Source: Pyronema omphalodes (taxonomy: Eukaryota > Ascomycota > Pezizomycetes > Pezizales > Pyronemataceae). From it: DNA of 64,000 nt. A program made the translations under genes and the position numbers. The DNA lies in contig JAJJXM010000096.1 of assembly GCA_024516155.1 (NCBI GenBank), forward strand, positions 1-64,000, read 5' to 3'. Position 1 is the stretch's first letter, and the number at the start of each line of letters is the position of its first letter. Positions 25,503 through 37,757 of this stretch are shown here, in pieces. The notes under the pieces are model-generated. The model had not been told where the DNA came from. It worked only from the letters and a program-made list of their open reading frames with translations, and made no database searches.

Positions 25503-26720
25503 TTACTCCTGGTAAGCAGCAAGCTCAGGTGAGTTCCAGCTAAAACATTTCCCGTCAGCACTTTAAATACTTCTCGAAGGTTCTATGCAGGAACTTTGAC
25601 TCACCTTAGGAACTGTCCGGAGATTTCCTTGGGCATGTTCAATGCCAATTTCGCGATGACATTACCAGGTTGATCGGGTCTAGGAAGCCGAAATAATGAT
25701 TAGCCAAGGACCATGGTTTATGCCAGTTAAAATTCCGCCCTACAAAGCTCTCGGATGGCAGTAAATCCCGGGAAGCCTCAGTAACCTTGGGGATAGTAAA
25801 CCACATACCTCAACAACTTTCCATCCTTATGAAAGTTCTGAAACCTCTGATTTCCCTCACCCATAGCCTGTACATGAGCCGTTCTAATCTCCTTCTGCAT
25901 CTGAGTATCGACAACACCAGGTCTAATAGACACCGCCGTAATCTCAGGTACTTCAGTTGCCAACGACAAACAAAAGTGGTTCATAGCCGCTTTGGAGGAT
26001 CCGTACATTGCCCAGGCGGGGTATGCTGTGGTTGCTGCTCCGGAGGATACGAAAATTACTCTACCCTTGGATTCGCGGAGAGCGGGGAGAAGAGCTTGGG
26101 TCTGTTGACATGTCAGCTTACTGCTCCTGAAATTTTATGTAGATATCCCCCGGGTTTCTGGGTTTCACAGGGCTCTTAGGGCTGCTGGGGCCCTAGACAA
26201 AGTCCGGGGTGGTGTAACAAAGCCAGCAACGCCAGCAACGCCAGCAGCGCCCGAAAAGCCCTCAAAACCCAGTCCAAGCCAGGTCAAGGTCAAGGGCAAG
26301 GGCACAGTCCATGCCATTCCCTATCTCTCCCTCCCTCCCATCTCATTGCAAATGACTCACCAACGCCACCCCGGAAAAGAAATTAACCATAAACCCCATT
26401 TTCCACTCCCTGACATCAGCATCCTGAACCTTAGAAACAGGGTCCAAGACACCATGGTTCAAAACCAACGCATCGAGCCTTCCCTTTCCATCAAAAGCCG
26501 CCGCAAGTGCTTCCTTAATCTTTGCGCTCGCATCATCTGCTGCCATGTCTACTGCTAGATAATCTACTCGACCGTTGTGGGCTTGTTTAAGCTCCTCCAT
26601 TGGCGCGGCGGTACGCGAGACTAGGAATAGGTTTGCGGAGGAGGTGGAGAGAAGGTGGGATACGATTGCGCTGCCGATACCGCGGCTGGCGCCGGTGATG
26701 AGGATTGTGGGTGTGGTCAT
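25503..26720 (-). CDS. Short-chain dehydrogenase/reductase, YIR035C-like
   Basis: NAD(P)-dependent SDR fold enzyme. Four exons (26720-26361, 26101-25809, 25679-25605, 25539-25503) close to 254 aa, the typical length of this small fungal subgroup. The cofactor motif is TGASRGIG near residue 10, followed by DALVLNHG in the NNAG position. The catalytic Ser is in VIFVSSGAATT and the YxxxK pair in MYGSSKAAMNH. The substrate-loop region is SIRPGVVDTQM. The tail GNVIAKLALNMPKEISGQFL, then SWNSPELAAYQ, is typical of the benzil-reductase/sepiapterin-like group and is recovered only by splicing two short 3' exons. The natural substrate cannot be read from sequence. It converges on the coiled-coil gene, with 354 bp between stop codons. 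Confidence 0.93.
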
Positions 26721-26745
26721 GGTGAGTTTTGGTGTTGAAGAACGA

Positions 26746-26799
26746 GTCGAAGCGGGTCGAAGCGGGTCGAAGCGGGTCGAAGCGGGTCGAAGCGGGACG
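26746..26799. repeat. 10-bp tandem array GGTCGAAGCG upstream of the SDR start
   Basis: Five or so copies of the 10-mer lie 26-80 bp upstream of the dehydrogenase ATG, in its 5' leader or core promoter. Confidence 0.8.
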
Positions 26800-27997
26800 G
26801 GACGAGATAGGACGGGATTTGGAAATTCTGAAGCTTGGAAATTCTGAAGCCGAAAGCTTGGACCTAAGAACCTAGAGATTTCTGAAGGATTGAGTGACGA
26901 CAGTGGCAAGGCAAGAGAGCGAGGAAGTAAAAAAAGCGTGTCTTAAGACAGATTAAAAGACGGATATATTTGTGGAGCCGGAGTTTACGACAGGTCAGTA
27001 AAGAAAGGTATTCGGCGACGTTGGGTGGGGTTGCGTGGGTTGCGTGGGGTGCGGTGGGGTAAAACGCGCTTCAGGACCTGTGAGATGCATGACGTCGGTG
27101 CTGCCGCACGGGCCGACGCGTGCCTAGCGGTTTTTTACAGTGTTGGACGGATCAACATTTCGGGTAGGTTTCTGTCTCAGCCTGCGGCTTCGGGTGTGGC
27201 TTGCAGTGTGCTTGTAGAGTGCTTGTACATATGCCCACCATACATATGCCCACCATACAAAGAGTCCTTGCTGCCTGCTGCTTGCTGCTTGCTGTCTGCT
27301 GCTTGCTTCAACATCACATTAGACATACATACAAACAAACCGCGGGGTAACTTCGGAATTATATTTTAAATATAACTAGCCACATGATATGGTGAACATA
27401 GAGCGATGTATAAATACGTAATTACATACATTAATCGTAAAGAAAATACACAGCCAGCTTATGTATAAGAGTACATTATGTGATGTTTCTTTTTTTATGA
27501 ATAGATAATCATTTCTTACAAATTCTCCTCTATGGCTCTATTCTTCATCTCACCATCGTGCATCGTGCATCCCACCATCGTGCACCCCACATCTTCCAAT
27601 TCCCATCCTCAATCATATATCGCCGCTTCTATATCCACTCCTGCCCCTTCACTAAACCCATCCAGCAAACCAACCAACCCAACCAACCATCCATCCATCA
27701 AACCTCCACAAAACCCCTCAAACACCATCCCAAACCCCGGGTCCATCCTACACCAACCTCCCATCCATTCCTTCCAAACTTAATCAATTCGAAGGCACAA
27801 TTCCATAACCATCTATAACCATCCATAACCATCCATAACCATAACCACATCTCTATCCATCAACATCAACATAAACCAGTACCCGATACCCAGTACCCGA
27901 TACCCACTACCAAGTACTTTTCAATAGCGAGCACGAGTACTGTATATATATATATATATATACATTAACAGAAAATCATCAGAAAATTAACAGAAGC

Positions 27998-28168
27998 ATT
28001 AGATTCATTAGATTCATTAGATTCATTAGATTCATTAGATTCATTAGATTCATTAGATTCATTAGATTCATTAGATTCATTAGATTCATTAGATTCATTA
28101 GATTCATTAGATTCATTAGATTCATTAGATTCATTAGATTCATTAAATTCATTAGATTCATTAGATCC
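27998..28168. repeat. 9-bp tandem array, unit ATTAGATTC, about 19 copies
   Basis: Almost perfect 9-bp units with one G-to-A change near 28146 and one C change at the end. The period of 9 keeps a Met-Asn-Leu repeat frame open on minus. Confidence 0.95.
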
Positions 28169-28633
28169 ATGGATATGGGTAGGTATGGGTATGGGTAGGT
28201 ATAGGTAGGTATAGGTAGGTATGGGTATAGGTAGGTATGGATATGGGTAAGTATAGGTATAGGTTTTTATTTACTCATGCCTCTTTATTCCCATAGCTCC
28301 AGTTCCATTCCGATAGTTCCAGTTCCATTTCCATTTAAAAAACCAAAGCCTTCTAACAAAACCCAAACCCACAAACCCCAAACACCCCCCCCCCCACACA
28401 CACACAGTGAAAAAAACACAGTGAAAAAGTAGTATTCCATATAACATAATTTACACACTATTTAACATTGCCATTGTTTGTTATTCTTTGTTATTGGTGA
28501 ATATCTTTTCGTCGATTCCGGATCAATATTATCGTTATCATCATCATCATTATTACCCTGGGGGGTTTTTTTAATTCCAGAAACCCCCCCATTTCCCATA
28601 CCCATTTCCATACCCGTTTTCACCCTGTCCCCC

Positions 28634-28690
28634 ATATTTGACCATATTTGACCATATTTGACCATATTTGACCATATTTGACCATATCCA
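28634..28690. repeat. 10-bp tandem array, unit TTTGACCATA
   Basis: Five to six copies, followed by a diverged copy up to 28705. Confidence 0.85.
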
Positions 28691-28937
28691 CCCATATTTG
28701 ACCCTACGTGGAACCAGAACCGAAACCGAAGCCGAAAAAGTAGAAAAAGAAAGAAAGAAACTAGAAAAAAAAAATATAGAAACCAGAAAATGGAAAACCA
28801 GAAAATAGAAAACCAGAAAATGAACCCCCTCCCTCTCCCCTGGCTCCAGCCAAAGGAAACCCAATAAGGACCAAATCAAGATCCATTACTTCGACCCTAC
28901 CGCCGACAACCCGTGCCAGCCTCTCAATCCCTCAATC

Positions 28938-31627
28938 TCAAATCTGCGCAGGACTTCCCAGCTGACCCGGGACCGGTTTTCTTCTTCTCCCTCTCGTTGC
29001 TTCTCTCGACAACATAGTCCTAACCTCCTCTACCTGATCCTCTCTCCTACTTCTATGGGAGCCACCAGACGGTCTACGGTCTCTAACCTGCGGCACGGGC
29101 ATGTAAGGAGAATTTCCCGTTGTCATACTAGCCATTGACATGCTTGCGGTGCCTAGACTCGTCGGGGTAGGAGTAGGTCCTGAAGCAACCGCAGGATCAT
29201 CACGACTTGATCTACGTCTTGGGACTGGAGTTCTTGGTTCCTGTTGATGTTCCTGTTCTGCGTCTTCTTTATCAGAGTCTTCAGAATCACTGTAATCCCA
29301 GCGTTTCTTCATTTTGTCTTTAGCCGTCTTTTCCATATTCTCCCGTGCCGTGGCGTCAGGAATGGCGACGGTGTACATAGGTCGGCCAACTTCACCAACA
29401 ATAGGGTCTCCTCCTCCTGGACAGTAAATTGGAATGCGACGAAGGATAGCGACCAAGGCGAGCATGAAACGGTTTCTTCGCTGCATGGTTAAGGCTTCGT
29501 TGGACCAGTTGCTCCTATAACGGGCCTCGATACGGAGGACGAGACGGTCGAGGTCGTTGATGGATTGAACTTCTACTTCGACTTCTGGTTCGAAGTCGCG
29601 GGAGTTTTCTTGAGCGAATAGCATTAGCTCGTATTTGAGCTTGGTGATATCTTCGAAGGAGGTGTCAAAGTTGACAGGGACCATTAGCGATTCTTTCATA
29701 CTGCCGGATCGGGTGATGTTTTCTAAGATCTTCATGTTGAGGACGTTGTTGGGAATTTGGGTGGTTTTGTTGGTGTCGACCCGCTTGAAAACCGTGTAGA
29801 GAAGGGAAATGTGCTCGACAATGTATTTCTTATCGTCGACATCAATGCGGTCACCAACATCGTAGGGGTGCTTGACGAAGAGGAAAATGCATGAGGCGAG
29901 GATTTCCTGGGCAGTGATGGCGAAGCAGAAGGACAAGGAGATGAGGACAGTTCCTGCTCCAGCGAGAGTGGTACCAACGCTGCTCTGCTGAGCAATGACA
30001 AAGATCAAGATGGTGATGATGAAAACGATGAAGCTGAGAACTGAGTCGAGGGCCGAGATGGCATTGTCGACATCCTGCATGCTCTTTGTGACTTTCTTGC
30101 GGTCTTGCTGGAGGTTGACACAGTGCATTATCATCTCCTCCAACGAGATATCCCCATTGCCGTCGGTATCGATCATACGGAAACAGGACTCTGCCTGGCG
30201 CTCACGCTCAGGACCCATGACTTCCTTAAGGTCATTTAGAGTTAAAGCGTAGGAACCTTCGGGGACAAATGACATCCAGATACGTTTTGCCAAAGCTTCG
30301 GCGGAAACTTTGCGGCGAAGAGCTTCGATTGTGGTGGCATAAGAGCTGTTGGGGTTCATCAGGTTTTTGTTACCGGTGACTTCCTGGGCAATATTTCCAA
30401 AGACGCTCGTAACTCTTCCTTGGACAGCGCTGACACCTCCCAAGAATGCTCTCATTGGGGTGGCGGTTCCCGAGACACGTTTCAAGCCGGGGATGTTCAA
30501 AGTGTGAAGACCTTGGTGGATGATGTAGTCCTCCTCGCGGAATTCGGTATATTCAGGGAACAAGTTACGAGAAATCTCGTAGAGCTCAGCAAGGACTCTG
30601 ACATTTTCCTTGTTGATCTTGATGCGGCTTTCGAACTGGCGACGGTAGTACGATACGGAAACTATCCGGATCAAAAGACGCTCGCAGAACCAAATCACTG
30701 AGGTTACCAGGCAGGATACGAGGAATTTGTTGAGACGGTTCATCCAAGGGTCAATGACACCGAGACGTTCGGGGGGAACGTCGACATTGCGAGTCATCAA
30801 CTGTCACAAGAGTCAGTAGGAGTAAGATTGAGGTCTGTACTGTAGTCACTCACTGGTAGGAAAGAACACAAGCTTGCTACCGCCCATCCAAGCAAAGACA
30901 ACGGAAGCTCGAGAGCTTTGATAATCTGACTGTATTTCTTTACGCTGGAAGAGATAACTCCAACTAGTGTCTGAAACACCAATGGAAGAGCTTTCGCTAC
31001 AAGCTTTGACAGCCAAAGTGAACACCACACGATTTCAAGCTGTTGTCTAGGTTAGCTGCCGGTATTTCAACCACCACTACTAGGTTAACTTACCCACGCG
31101 AAAAACCAGAGCATGCGAACACCTCCGATCGTTGCATGCGGAGCACCATAGATGCTGACAATGATGGGGATGACGAAAACCAACGATAAAGGCACGATAT
31201 ACAAGATGTATCTCGTGAGGATTGAAAACGTCAAGATCTTGTCGTAGATTTTTCCCATTGTAGTTAAAGCACCCTCATCTTGAGGATTCATAACTGCATC
31301 ACTCTTTGCTCTCCTCCTTCCGATATAGCTAGGTTGAAAGTCGCCATTTCCGTCGGATCCAGATTGCGAGCCGTTATTTGAGTTGGAATATTCATGCATT
31401 GTCTGTCCTTCCTTTCTTGCTCCAGTGCTACTATCACTGGTTTTGATAGGTGACAAAGGAATGTTCACTATGTGCTCGCCGTTGCTGTATCCACCAGGTG
31501 ATGGCTGATAGCTGGGAGGTATCGGTGGTGGTTGTGGTGGGTTCATGTTACCGCGTGGATCGTTCGAGTTCATGTTGGGGATGGGAAGAAAGTCTTTGAA
31601 CTTTGGGGATGTCGGAGATTTAACCAT
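28938..31627 (-). CDS. EF-hand mechanosensitive ion channel (MscS family, Msy1/Msy2-like)
   Basis: MscS-type channel. The fission yeast relatives Msy1 and Msy2 sit in the ER and shape the Ca2+ response to hypo-osmotic shock. Three exons (31627-31094, 31039-30854, 30800-28938) close to 860 aa. About 130 disordered N-terminal residues (NMNPPQPPPIPPSY) precede several membrane spans. One EF-hand (DTDGNGDISLEE, near residue 450) follows. The pore-lining helix and beta domain come next: GTTLAGAGTVLISLSFCFA, then VKHPYDVGDRIDVDDKKYIV and TTQIPNNVLN. The acidic and Arg/Ser-rich C-terminal tail is likely cytosolic. Introns are 54 and 53 nt. The EF-hand beside the pore domain is the signature of this fungal branch. 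Localisation is inferred from the family. Confidence 0.93.
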
Positions 31628-34600
31628 CTTCCCTTTGTCCCTAGTAGTAATAGTTATGTGATTTTCGACGTGGTTGCTATTGCTTCCTGGAGAATCCCGC
31701 TAGTGTTTCTGTAATGAGGGTATGATGAGCACCTTGCGATATTGCCGATGCTCCTTGAAGTTTAGTAGCTGCATAGTCTGTCAATCAAACTGCAGGATGT
31801 TGTAGGGATTTGGGGGTGGGGAGAGATATGGTGGATAGATACCAGAAGATCGACAGGCGTATCCAGGGTACAACGTGCAGGCGAAAATAACCGTCGACAC
31901 CTCTACTGGAAATCGCGAGGCTGGAGGTGTGAAAGTAAAGTTTCGTGTCGAGGATTGCTCAAAAGAGTTCAAGCTTTAGGTTCAGAAGGAAAAGGGATCT
32001 GATTATGTTTCTCTCTTCTCCAGGGACCCCCCGCCTTGGTCTGTTGAAACAACGAATAAATTGTTTACAAGGTCTCCTGCCTTGCCTCTTTTTTTCTTGT
32101 CGCGGGTTCCTGCATGGATCCTCCTTGCCCAATTCGGCCAATTTCCTCCCTTCGCTGTTAACCTTCCTGTGGCGATAAGTCGGGTAGTCGATGATGTCTC
32201 TCGGCAGGGACATTTCTGCCAAGGGCCTTCCAAGAACTTTCGTGTTCTTTCCACCCTTGTTTTTTGCACTATTTTTGCGGCAGTCTGGGGATGGAGATGG
32301 ACCATGCAAGGGTTGAAAGGGTAAGGCTAGAGACCACGAGAAAGTTCAGGAACTCTAAGAACAGAGGAAGGAAGGAAGAAGGAAGGAAGGAAGGAAGGCT
32401 AGGGCATGAGTTGATGAGAGACCAGGACATGCATAGTAACGGTAAAATAGAGATATTCAATCATGACGGATGAGATGCTTGGAAGCTCGTGGGAGAAATT
32501 AATTGACGTATGACTGTTATTCTGAGTAAAACACCTGCCCTGTGCCAGAGGTATATGACAGCATCACGAAGGAGAATCAGCAGCAGCCAGCAGAAAAGTA
32601 CAAATCGGACTGTAACAAGTTACAAAGTAGGGCGGGTAGCTCGTGTGCTTTCCTGGACGCGTCAGGAACCAACCCACAAACAGCAAGGCTTCCTCTCACC
32701 AAGTGCCTACCAAGAAGCGCGGCAACCGAACTGGTCGGGTAAAAAAAGGTATGGATCAAAAAAAAGCACATGCGAGTTTGCATCTGCTTTTATGGTTGAT
32801 GCAACTTGCAAGCATATGCATACTTCGGTGCTTCAGATTCAAACCATCCTAGCTAGACACAGAAAAAAGTCCTGAAATTTCCGTATGTATGTACAGAAAT
32901 TTGAGTTCGGAAGGAAAGTCTACGCGCATCAAGAAGACAATCCGATGTCGTGATATTGTAACCCGAAGCAGCGATGCTAGAAAGTCACGGGATAAAAATC
33001 TATGCAAACAGCCCCAGATGACATATCAACATGATCACAATCTAAATCATCATCATTGACAGGTTATGTTACATGTGGTCCCGGTCCTTGGTTAAAAGTG
33101 CAGCACAAGACGTATCCACAGACCGTGCACACTGCACAGATTTTCCGGTGGGATGGTGATCAGCAAAAAAAACACACCGCGTCAGCCAAGAAACTAAGAA
33201 ACCAAAGCAACCAAAACAGCCAAGATCATCTCAAGACCATTTTGATCGGTGCAGCAGATGGGCACCATACTTCGGGTACATCTGTCTCCACAACGGAAAT
33301 ACCCAGCTGGAAACCCTGTAAAGATGAACTGTAAGGGAAATCAATAACAAACTCGGTTATGGCCGCTTCCTTTCTTTGAAATTTGCTTGTCAACAAAAAC
33401 ACTTCTGCTGAAGCAGCATCGAGATAGATAGACAGACCATCATGAACTCTGCTCACTCCAATGCATGAAGCAAAAGCATATGATTTCGGGCAGTCGGGGA
33501 AGCAAACAAATAGAGCACCATCCATCTTCCATCTCTATCCATCTCTATCCATCCATCCATCCCTCTCCCCTCTCACCTCAACGCAGATCTCCGACCGCTC
33601 TCAAGAACACCGAAAGCTTCGAAGCAAATCACATCAAAGATCCTCTAATCAGCAAACAACCAGATCCCACCATCTGGTCCGCTTAGTAAAGTAAAGTTTA
33701 TCCGTACATATGATCCTCATTTCATTATCCTTATGTATCCTTATCCTTATCATAGTCATCATACATCCCAGGAAGATCAGTGTTTCATCTTCCATCTTGG
33801 CATAGTCCACCATATTGATCCTCTCGGGAACATCAACTTCCGTTTCTGTATGTATATCTGTAGGGTAAGACATAAGTCTTGGGAGAAGAAAAATTCGGAA
33901 CTTGCCGAAGTTTTAAATCTTCTGGAGGTGGAGGAGGGATACATCCGCATACATAGGGTTCGAGCCTCGGTACCGCCGAAGAACGTAAGGTCCCAAGTTC
34001 CCAAGCACCCAAGCACACAAGCACACAAGAACCCAAGTTCCGAACCAAGGGAACCAAGGGAGCCCAGGGAGCCCAGGGAGCCCAGAGAGAGCCAAGGGAC
34101 GCAAGGGACGCAAGGCAAGCCAGGCAAGCAAAGGAAGCCAGAGAATCTTGACCAGTCTCAAACAGAATCAAAGTTTCGACGGTAGCACCAGGGACTTCCA
34201 AGATTCCAAGCTCCTAGGCCTACAAGACTAAGTTGCTAGAAACGATAATTGGTATGTATGTATGTACAGAAATCAACAGCGCGTCCATTTCCATGTTGAT
34301 CCGATGATCAAAATATATCTAAGAATAGATAGAAACTTTAATCCTTTTGTCTGTTAAGGATAGGGATAGGGATACATAGGGTGTAAGTGTGCCATGGACC
34401 ATGGACCATGGACCATGGTGATATTTGGTTTGAATTTTTGATCGTGTTTTGAGGTAGATATGGATGGGGGTATGGATGCGGGTATGTTGAGATATGGCAT
34501 TGTATGATTGTTTATACATACATACATACATACATACATACATACATACATACCAGAGCAGACCAGAGCAGAGCAGAGTAGAGAAGAGAAGAGCAGAGTA

Positions 34601-35488
34601 GACTATATATATATAAAACCCTCTATAGTGCTCTCTGCTGTCAGTGGCGAAAAAAAAAAAAGCAAAAGCACCGATTCTTGAGATAGTGATGATAAATGGC
34701 TGACGATACCAAGCTCACGATAGATCAATTGATAGATAGAAAGGTAGATGTAAAATACCACGCCTTTAATGCACAGGAATGTTTTTTTTTTTTTCTTTTT
34801 TAAAAAATTATATATGTCATATCATGAAGACGTTTTCATTCCATCTATTCCCATCTCATCGCATCTCGAATCTCTCTGTATCAGTACCTGAATGGGTACC
34901 CGAACACCAGACCAAGACCAGTTCAACACTCTTCCCACAACTACAACTACAACTACAAATCCAAACATAACCACCCTCCATCACCCACGGAATATAGTTT
35001 GTCAAACATGTACGTATATAATGAGGCTAGAAAATTCACTATGGATCACAGAGCTATTGTAAATGCCTCAGGTAATAAGAGGGCCTTCGGAAGATTGGTG
35101 TTTTCATGTTTGTGTATATGGATAGATGGATAGATGGAAGCGTACGAGTATGGAGTGTGGGTTTATGATTGTTGTTGCGGATTCTGGGAATTCTGAGAAT
35201 TCTGAGGATTCTGAGGATTCTGAGTACATATGCCAGGAATTCCGATACATAGAATCCCGAGAATCCCGAGAATCCTGAGAATCCCGATAGAATCCCCAGG
35301 GAATCCCACGGAACACACCAGGACACACACCCCATCGTCAGCCAAGCCATTTAGCGCGTCTCCACCCATAATCACCCAGGTGCATCACGTCCGCCCATCA
35401 CGTCACCTCAAGCATCAAGCGCAACACAACGCGAACCGCAACCACAACCAGCAACCAGCAACCAGCAACTGCGACACCCAACAAAGAA
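31628..35488. other. Long intergenic region without supported genes
   Basis: It holds the promoter of the channel gene at the left and that of the PLP protein at the right. Repeats include a GGAA tract (about 32369-32398), a CCATCCAT tract near 33550, AGGGAGCCC units (about 34050-34095) and (CATA)n at 34511-34553. Open frames of 60-150 codons on both strands show biased composition and no recognisable motif. Confidence 0.6.
34511..34553. repeat. (CATA)n microsatellite
   Basis: About 10 units of CATA, next to CAGAGCAGAC-like repeats and a short (TA)n. Confidence 0.9.
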
Positions 35489-36651
35489 ATGCAAGCAGCA
35501 GCAGCCGCAGCAAGAGCCCAAGTTCTATCTGAGAATTTCCGGGGGATAATAAAAAGAATCGAGGTTGCCAAGGAGAAAGCGGGGAGATCACAGCAGGATG
35601 TAGGTGTCGCGTGCTTCTTGGGGGATCTTGGGGGGGAAGGAGTTGAGCTAATGGATATTGTCATGAGTTATAGGTACGATTGGTTGCGGTTTCTAAGCGT
35701 ATGCCGGCTTCGGATATTAAGGCGTTGTATGAAGAAACCGGTCATAGACATTATGGGGAGAATTATGTGCAGGGTAAGTAGGAGGGTGTGTTTTTTTATA
35801 TATATATTTTTTTTATTTTGGGGTTGCTACGCTACCGCTGAAGGTATTGGTGTGGTTACTGCGGGTTGGTGTGTGGGATTCTGGATTGGTGTTGTAATGG
35901 TAGATGGTAGATGGCGGAGGGTGGGGAGTTGGGAAGTTGGGGATTTCTGCACCGCTGCACCGCTCTCTTACCTCCTCATATCTCACCATCCCAATTATAC
36001 CTACGAGCTCTATCACATCATATCAAATCACATTCTACCCACCGCCGCTGCCACTACCCACCCGGGCTTTGAACCATATGCTAACCTTCTCCAGAGCTCC
36101 TCAAGAAAGCCGCTACCCTTCCCAAGGAGATCGAATGGCACCTTATCGGTGCTCTACAAACCAACAAATGCCGAGACGTCGCCCGTTTGATCCCAAACCT
36201 CTGGGCCGTAGAATCCGTCGACACAAAAGAAAAAGCACAAAAGCTTGAACTAGGTCGTAAACTACTCCGGAGCTCTAACCAAGAAGCCGAAAAACTTCGA
36301 GTCTACGTCCAAGTCAACACCTCCGGGGAAGAATCCAAATCCGGTTGTGATCCAAAAGATGCTGTAAAGATTGCAGAATGTATCATCCGGGAATGTGAGA
36401 ATTTAACACTGCATGGGTTAATGACGATTGGAAGTTTTGAGGAAAGTACTGCGGAGGAGGAAAATAAGGATTTTAAGAAACTCGTGGGAGTGAAAGAAGA
36501 GGTGGAGAATAGGTTGAGGGAATGTGGATTTGAATTACAGAAGGAACTGGAGTTGTCGATGGGTATGAGTGAGGACTTTGAGGAGGCTATTAATCAGGGT
36601 GCGGATAATGTTAGAGTTGGTACTGCGATTTTCGGGGAAAGGCCACGGTGA
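35489..36651 (+). CDS. Pyridoxal phosphate homeostasis protein (PLPHP/YggS family, YBL036C-like)
   Basis: PLP-binding protein of the COG0325 family that buffers free PLP and has no known enzymatic activity. Three exons (35489-35599, 35674-35773, 36095-36651) close to 255 aa, the family's usual length. The PLP lysine lies in VAVSKRMPASDIKALYEE, followed by HYGENYVQEL, EWHLIGALQTNK and VYVQVNTSGEESKSGC. The phosphate-binding end is LSMGMSEDFEEAINQGADNV, then RVGTAIFGERP. The PLP lysine is in exon 2, so the splice junction after DVG-coding sequence must be used. Intron 1 is 74 nt. Intron 2, at 321 nt, is unusually long for this window. Confidence 0.95.
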
Positions 36652-37757
36652 TGATTGGGTGATTGGGCCGGTTTAAAAGAGAGGGAGATATGGTCGGGGC
36701 GGGACGGGGGCTTGTCGGGAATCGGGATAAGAGGGGAGCAATGTTTTTGTTTCTGACATCAAGCACCCATCGGTGGATTAAATAATGTTTACCATGGCGT
36801 GAGGTTATTGTTATTTTTTTAGATTCTTCTTTTTCAATGATATTATTCTTCTTAGTTCTAGTTCTAATTTCTATTCTTGGATTGTTCATTTTTTTTATAG
36901 AGGTAAAGCTGACTTCTTAAGATTCAAGTCAAGCATTATTCGTTTTTTTTTTATAGAACTTTAGCAATTTTCCGTCATATCACTGCTACTCATCAGTTCG
37001 TGAATATATACAAGACATCACAAGACAATACAAGACAATACAATACAAACAAACAGATCCCGAAAAAAGAGTATTCCTCCAGGATTGGGATGTGTTGGAT
37101 GGAGTATTATTATTTGGCGTTCGTAGGTTGAACTGGTATAAACCATAGTACGGTACCGTGACAAAAGTGACCGTCACTTTTCTGTGCTAAGCGCCGCGCG
37201 GGGTGACGGTCACTTTTGTCCAGCACCTCGTACGGTTTAGTTTTTATTTTGGTTACTGATTCTGGAGTTCGCTTCGTTTTTTCTACCCGGTTTGTAAAGG
37301 TAAAGGTAAAGGTAAAGGTAAAGTCCTGAGACATAAGGCGTGGGAATTTGTTTCTGTTTTTATTGTTTAGGATGATTGATTATGTGGTGTTGTAATATAC
37401 CAATGTGCAAATTTGGTTTATTTAGCTAAGGCTCGGCAGTTTTTTTCATGAATTTCTTTATAGCTACACATTGATGTCTCATGCTTGAACGTTCAACAGT
37501 GAACTGGTGAGTGAACGGGGCCTCCTGTAGGTTGAAGTTTTAAATGCTCCCATGTATTTCGATCTGCCTAACACTTGCATGGTGGTACTGACCGGTATCG
37601 AGTAGATCACAGAGATCAGATGCCGCTGTCATTTACAGGTGTTGCCTCACTTGAAACTTGTCATGAATGCTTTCTATTATCCTAATGTTTTATAACCAAT
37701 CAACGCAAATAAATTCCACTTTTACCAGCCCAACATTTTCCATCACAACGCTTTCTC
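36652..37757. other. Convergent intergenic region with an inverted repeat
   Basis: Both flanking genes end here, so it should be 3' UTR on both sides. The notable object is the inverted repeat at 37160-37220. A short GGTAAA array lies at about 37297-37321. Confidence 0.6.
37160..37220. repeat. Perfect 18-bp inverted repeat with 25-nt loop
   Basis: The left arm GACAAAAGTGACCGTCAC (37160-37177) is the exact reverse complement of 37203-37220. The left arm region is also palindromic itself, AAAAGTGAC-C-GTCACTTTT (37163-37181), and the right contains GTGAC-G-GTCAC. The loop is GC-rich. It could be a tiny MITE remnant, a cruciform, or paired binding sites between two convergent genes. No target duplication is evident. 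Confidence 0.8.

Larger units (their letters stand above)
26800..28937. other. Gene-free spacer with several tandem arrays
   Basis: No coding exon is visible. It contains a short (TA)n at 27941-27961, a 9-bp array at 27998-28168, GGTATGGGTA-type repeats at about 28173-28265 and a 10-bp array at 28634-28690. The promoter of the dehydrogenase lies at its left end and the 3' UTR of the channel gene at its right. Confidence 0.65.

Noticed and set aside
27979..28170. Regular 9-bp repeats resembling a CRISPR array or a repeat protein (MNL units)
   Set aside because: There are no spacers, only head-to-tail 9-mers, and the organism is a fungus.
33733..34185. 150-codon plus frame with EPREPREP repeats
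   Set aside because: The repeat part follows from AGGGAGCCC units and the rest has no features.
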